DNA from: Saccharothrix longispora
GTDB lineage: Bacteria; Actinomycetota; Actinomycetes; Mycobacteriales; Pseudonocardiaceae
DNA: 64,000 nt
NCBI RefSeq assembly: GCF_030852425.1
Contig: NZ_NSDM01000010.1
Span: 124,001-188,000 of the forward strand
Direction: 5' to 3'
The translations under genes and the position numbers were made by a program. The notes under the pieces were generated by a model. The model made no database searches and was not told the origin of the DNA. It worked only from the letters and a program-made list of their open reading frames with translations. Positions within the stretch are counted from its first letter, which is position 1, and the number at the start of each line of letters is the position of its first letter. Positions 59,979-64,000 of this stretch are shown one piece after another.

Positions 59979-62900
59979 ATGTCGGACAGGATCGCGATCG
60001 TGGGCGTGGCATGCCGGTTGCCCGGCGGGGTGACCGACCTCGACGGGCTGTGGTCCGTGCTGGTCGAGGGGCGCGACGTGGTGGGCGACCCGCCCGCGGA
60101 CCGCTTCGACACGCAGCGCTACCGCGACGCCGACCAGGTGCGGCCGGGCAAGTCCTACACGTTCGCGGGCGGCTACCTCGACGACCTGGCCGGCTTCGAC
60201 GCGGAGTACTTCGGCATCAGCCCGCGCGAAGCGACCAGCATCGACCCCCAGCAGCGGCTGCTGCTGGAGCTGGGCGTCGAAGCGCTCGACGACGCGGGGA
60301 TCGACCCGCAGGCGCTGGCGGGCACCGACACCGCCGTGTACGTCGGGGTGTCGGCCATGGACTACGTCGGCCAGAACATCCCCACCCCGCACGCCATCGG
60401 CCCGTACACCAACTCCGGCGCGGCGCTGTGCAACACGGCGAACCGGCTGTCGCACCACCTCGACGTGCACGGTCCCAGCCTGAAGGTCGACACCGCCTGC
60501 GCGTCGTCGTTGAACGCCGTGCACCTGGCGTGCGAGCACCTGCGGCACGGCGGCGGCCGTGTCGCGCTGGCGGCCGGGGTCAACGTGCTGCTCAGCCCCT
60601 TGACGTTCGTCGGCTTCGCCAAGGCGGGCTTCCTCTCGCCGACCGGGCACTGCCGCCCGTTCTCCGCCGGGGCCGACGGCTACGCCCGGTCCGAGGGCGG
60701 CGGCGTGCTGGTCCTCAAGCGCCTGGCCGACGCGCTGGCCGACGGCGACCGGGTGCACGCCGTCATCGCGGGCTCGGGCACGAACAGCGACGGCCGCACC
60801 GCCGGGCTGGTGCTGCCCAGCGGCGAGAGCCAGGAGGCGCTGCTGCGCGAGGTGTACGCCCGCTCCGGGCTCGACCCGGACGACCTCGCCTACCTGGAGG
60901 CGCACGGCACCGGCACGCCGATCGGCGACCCGATCGAGGCCGGGGCGATCGGAGCCGCGCTCGGCGTCCGCCGCACCGGCGCGCCGCTGCCCATCGGCTC
61001 GGTCAAGGCCAACCTCGGCCACCTCGAACCCGCCTCCGGCATGGCGGGGTTGTGCAAGGCGGTCCTGGTGCTCCGGCACGGTCTGATCCCGCCGACGCCG
61101 CACGCGAGCCCGCGCAGCACCGACATCGACTTCGACGGCCTGCGGCTCGCACCCGTCGAGGAGGCCCGGCCCCTCGGGGGCGGGCTGGTCGGCGTCAACT
61201 CCTTCGGCTTCGGCGGCACCAACGTGCACGTCGTGCTGGCCGCACCGCCCCCGGCGGACCCGCCGAGCCCCCCGCCCGCCGCCGAGGTGCCGCTGGTGGT
61301 GTCCGCGCGGACCGGGGCCGGGCTCGCCGAGGCGGTGGCGGACATGCGCGAACGACTCGTGGACTGCCCGGACTTCCACGACCTCGCCTACACCTCCAGC
61401 CTGCGCCGCGGCCGGCGCGAGCACCGGCGGGCGGTGCTCGCCGCCAACGCCGAGGAGGCGCGGGAACGCCTCGCCCTGCCGGCGCCCCCGCAGCGCGGCA
61501 CCGCGCGCGGACGGGTCGCGTTCGCCTTCTCCGGGCACGGCGCGCAGTGGCACGGCATGGGGGTCGACCTGCTCGACGCGGAGCCGGTGTTCGCGAAGGT
61601 CGTGGCGGAGGTCGACGCGGCGCTGCACCCCCGGGTCGGCTGGCGCGTCGCCGACGAGCTGCGGGCGGCGGAGTCCCGGCTGCACGACACCGAGGTGGTG
61701 CAGCCCGTCCTGTTCGCGGTGCAGGCGGGCGTCGCGGCCGTCCTCGCCGATCGCGGCCTGCGGCCGGAGGCGGTGTGCGGGCACAGCGTCGGGGAGGTCG
61801 CCGCCGCCCTCGTCGCCGGGGTGTACGACCTGGACCAGGCGGTGGAGCTGGTGGTGGCCCGCAGCCGCGCACAGGCCCGCACCGCCGGGACCGGCGCCAT
61901 GGCGGTGGTCAACCTCGGCCCGGAGGAGGTCGGGCGGTCGCTGGAGCGCTTCGCCGGCCGCGTGGAGGTCGCCGGGGTCAACAGCGCGCACGACGTGACG
62001 GTCGCCGGCCCGCGCGAAGACCTGCGCGAGTTGGTCGCGTCGTTGGCCGAACGGGACGTGTTCGCCCGCCTGCTCGACCTCGACTACCCGTTCCACAGCG
62101 CCGCGATGGACCCGGTGCGCGTGCCGCTGACCGAGGCGCTGGCCGGACTGGCGCCCCGGGCGGCGTCCCCCGGGTTCGTCTCCGCGGTCACCGGCGCGCC
62201 GCTCGCCGGCGAACTGCTCGACGCGGACTACTGGTGGCGCAACGTGCGCGAGCCGGTGCGGTTCGCCGCCGCCGTCGACCACCTCGTCGCCGCCGGGTTC
62301 GACACGATCGTCGAGGTCGGACCGCGGCCGGTGCTCCAGACCTACCTCAAGCGGGCGGCCGGCGAGGACGTCCTCGCGGTGCTGCCCACCCTCACCAGGT
62401 ACGACCCCGGCCCGCGGGCGCTGCGCGCGACCGTGGAAGCGGCGCTGGCCGCGGGCGCCCCGTCGCGCGCGGAGCGGTACTTCCCCCGACGCGGCCGGGT
62501 CGTGGCACTGCCCGCCCACCCGTGGCGGCGCGAACGGTTCTGGCTGGGCGACAAGCACGCCTGGGGCGGCCAGACCGGGCCCGCCGACCACGTGCTGCTC
62601 GGCGACCGCGCCGCCGTGTCGGACCCGACCTGGCAGTCGACGGTCGACCCCGCGCGGCTGCCGTGGTTGACCGGGCACAAAGCGGGCGGAACGCCCATCA
62701 TGCCCGCCGCCGGCTACCTGGAGATGGGGTGGGCCGCCGGGCGGCTCGCGCTGGACGGCCCGGTGGAGGTGTGCGAACTGCACATCACCAGGCCCATGGC
62801 CGCCCCCGACGACGAGGTCGTGCCGCCCCGCCTCCAGGTCTCGCTGTCCGCCGAGGACGGCGTTTTCCGGGTGGCCACCTCCACCGGCGGCACCGCGTCG

Positions 62901-64000
62901 TGGCAGACCCACGCGCGGGGCCGCGTGCGCCGCCGGGTGGGCACCGCCCCGCCACCGGTCGACCTCGCCGCGCTGCGGGAGGGGTTCGCCGCGCGCGGCG
63001 AGCACGTCGACCGCCGCGAGTTCTACGCCGAGGGCGAGCGGCTGGGCCTCGACTACGGACCGGACTTCCTGGTGATCACCCGCGCGTGGGTGGACGGCGC
63101 GGAGGTGCTGGCCGACTACGACTGCTCCCACCTCGACACCACCGGGTTCCACGCCCACCCGGCGTGGACCGACGCCGCGCCGCAGGCCGCGATCCTGCTG
63201 GGGCGCGTGCTGGCCGAGCGCGCCACCGGCGAGGACTCCTACCTGCCGGTCGCGATCGGCGCCGCCCGGCTGTGGGGCACACCCGCGCCCACCGGCGCGG
63301 TGCGCTTCCGCTGCCGCTCGCTCACGGATTCCTGGGCCCGCGCGGACATCGTCCTCACCGACGCCGACGGCGCCGTCCTGCTGGAACTGCTGGACTGCCG
63401 GTTCGTCCGGGTGCCCGTGCCGAACCGGCGGGCCGTCCGGCGCCAGGTCGTCGAGCTGCGCGCCGCGCCGCGCGGGCTCCCGCCCGGCGTCGGGGTCGCG
63501 TGCGCCCCGCCCCGGATCGACGTGCGCCCGGACCCGGGGCACCGGGAGTTCGGGCGGCGGCGCTCGGCGGTGACCGCCGCGTTCACCGCGCGGGCCCTCA
63601 CCGACCTCCTCGGCGGCGCCGAGGTGTTCTTCACCGACGACCTGCTCGCCGCCGGGGTGCTGCCCGGGTTCACCCGCCTGCTCGACCTGCTGCTCGACAT
63701 CGCCGCCGAGCACGGGTGGGTGGAGTGGCTGGGCGAGTTCCAGGGCCGCGCGCGCCGGCGGCTGCGGCAGGGCGAGGAGGCCCCGTTCCGGGAGCTGGTC
63801 GAGGACTTCCCCGAGCACACCCCCGACCTGGTCCTGTTCGGCCGCTGCGGCCTGCACCTGGCCGAACTGCTCCGGGGGGAGCGGGACGTGCTGGACGTCC
63901 TGCTCCCGGCGCACGCGAGCGACACCCTCGCCCACTACCACGAGCTGCTGCCGACCTCGCGCCCGTTCGCCCGGGCGGCGGCCGAGGTGGTGCGGGCACT
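59979..64000 (+). CDS. Type I polyketide synthase, KS-AT-DH-cMT (partial)
   Basis: The first 1340 residues of a type I PKS that continues beyond the window. KS: Cys174 in DTACASS, His309 in EAHGTGT, His348 in NLGHLE. AT: Ser603 in GHSVGEV, His706 in YPFHS, an atypical specificity motif. DH: His900 in GHKAGGTPIMPAAGY and Asp1065 in HPAWTDAAPQ. After this begins a C-methyltransferase lead-in (AFTARALTDLLGG, LVLFGRCGLHLAELLRGE). There is no N-terminal docking helix: it opens directly with MSDRIAIVGVACRLPG. The KS-AT-DH-cMT order is typical of iterative, highly reducing synthases. Confidence 0.9.
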   Translation, partial: MSDRIAIVGVACRLPGGVTDLDGLWSVLVEGRDVVGDPPADRFDTQRYRDADQVRPGKSYTFAGGYLDDLAGFDAEYFGISPREATSIDPQQRLLLELGVEALDDAGIDPQALAGTDTAVYVGVSAMDYVGQNIPTPHAIGPYTNSGAALCNTANRLSHHLDVHGPSLKVDTACASSLNAVHLACEHLRHGGGRVALAAGVNVLLSPLTFVGFAKAGFLSPTGHCRPFSAGADGYARSEGGGVLVLKRLADALADGDRVHAVIAGSGTNSDGRTAGLVLPSGESQEALLREVYARSGLDPDDLAYLEAHGTGTPIGDPIEAGAIGAALGVRRTGAPLPIGSVKANLGHLEPASGMAGLCKAVLVLRHGLIPPTPHASPRSTDIDFDGLRLAPVEEARPLGGGLVGVNSFGFGGTNVHVVLAAPPPADPPSPPPAAEVPLVVSARTGAGLAEAVADMRERLVDCPDFHDLAYTSSLRRGRREHRRAVLAANAEEARERLALPAPPQRGTARGRVAFAFSGHGAQWHGMGVDLLDAEPVFAKVVAEVDAALHPRVGWRVADELRAAESRLHDTEVVQPVLFAVQAGVAAVLADRGLRPEAVCGHSVGEVAAALVAGVYDLDQAVELVVARSRAQARTAGTGAMAVVNLGPEEVGRSLERFAGRVEVAGVNSAHDVTVAGPREDLRELVASLAERDVFARLLDLDYPFHSAAMDPVRVPLTEALAGLAPRAASPGFVSAVTGAPLAGELLDADYWWRNVREPVRFAAAVDHLVAAGFDTIVEVGPRPVLQTYLKRAAGEDVLAVLPTLTRYDPGPRALRATVEAALAAGAPSRAERYFPRRGRVVALPAHPWRRERFWLGDKHAWGGQTGPADHVLLGDRAAVSDPTWQSTVDPARLPWLTGHKAGGTPIMPAAGYLEMGWAAGRLALDGPVEVCELHITRPMAAPDDEVVPPRLQVSLSAEDGVFRVATSTGGTASWQTHARGRVRRRVGTAPPPVDLAALREGFAARGEHVDRREFYAEGERLGLDYGPDFLVITRAWVDGAEVLADYDCSHLDTTGFHAHPAWTDAAPQAAILLGRVLAERATGEDSYLPVAIGAARLWGTPAPTGAVRFRCRSLTDSWARADIVLTDADGAVLLELLDCRFVRVPVPNRRAVRRQVVELRAAPRGLPPGVGVACAPPRIDVRPDPGHREFGRRRSAVTAAFTARALTDLLGGAEVFFTDDLLAAGVLPGFTRLLDLLLDIAAEHGWVEWLGEFQGRARRRLRQGEEAPFRELVEDFPEHTPDLVLFGRCGLHLAELLRGERDVLDVLLPAHASDTLAHYHELLPTSRPFARAAAEVVRA

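Noticed and set aside
59031-63941. A 1636-codon open frame on the minus strand
   Set aside because: It is the antisense shadow of the PKS gene; the plus frame has complete KS, AT and DH motifs.
1-64000. tRNA, rRNA or CRISPR arrays
   Set aside because: None seen by eye on either strand; a tRNAscan/Infernal run would be needed to exclude them fully.

Overview
Very GC-rich DNA with GTG starts, ANTAR, DUF3040, DUF3140, SARP-type and ESX-type proteins, and SigB/SigF-like promoters: a filamentous actinomycete. The gene content best fits the Pseudonocardiales (Saccharothrix/Actinosynnema/Lentzea-like); the genus is an inference.

Layout. (1) 0.2-9.4 kb: left part of a biosynthetic locus. A prolyl-carrier-protein adenylase and a flavin prolyl dehydrogenase (minus) diverge from a stand-alone carrier protein, a flavin halogenase, a TrpB2-type PLP enzyme, an amidohydrolase-2 protein, a MaoC hot-dog protein and a YbaK protein (plus). 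A DMT exporter and a LuxR regulator with a degenerate receiver follow. The logic is proline to pyrrolyl-S-PCP to halogenated pyrrolyl-S-PCP. (2) 10-14 kb: polysaccharide degradation, with a secreted CBM2-CE2 esterase behind a perfect CebR-type operator and a GH5-CBM13 cellulase. (3) 14-18.7 kb: a macrolide-type glycosyltransferase divergent from a MarR/GbsR regulator, then a four-gene ESX-substrate-type operon without secretion machinery. (4) 19-25 kb: DUF3040, a decayed methyltransferase copy, F420/PPOX oxidoreductase, flavin monooxygenase with twin operators, Na+/H+ antiporter, SDR and the intact methyltransferase paralogue. (5) 25.3-45 kb: a stress/dormancy island (anti-sigma-like ATPase, CPBP protease, HesB-like proteins, UspA, YetF, PCuAC-like and DUF4232 lipoproteins, SPW proteins, glucose dehydrogenase, GH15 glucoamylase, cysteine-rich copper protein, DUF2945/DUF3140, PRC-barrel, flavodoxin, RNase J, acyl desaturase, HPF remnant). 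Many of its promoters share an 11-bp direct-repeat box or a SigB/SigF-like -35/-10 pair. (6) 45-57 kb: regulators (STAS, two GAF-ANTAR, SARP, OmpR/histidine kinase), secreted proteins, an IS5-like shell interrupting a beta-helix gene, and a serine hydrolase that has lost its catalytic residues. (7) 57-64 kb: alcohol dehydrogenase, several decayed genes, and the first 1340 codons of a type I PKS (KS-AT-DH-start of C-methyltransferase) that runs off the window.

An unusual number of accessory genes are broken by single-base deletions or internal deletions (DUF4232, SPW, HPF, stress protein, two XRE regulators, methyltransferase, SDR, beta-helix), while the core, biosynthetic and large metabolic genes are intact. 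The strongest system-level signals are the repeated direct-repeat promoter box (nine copies in 8 kb) and two homologous, covarying 5' leaders upstream of the antiporter and of the ESX-type operon.
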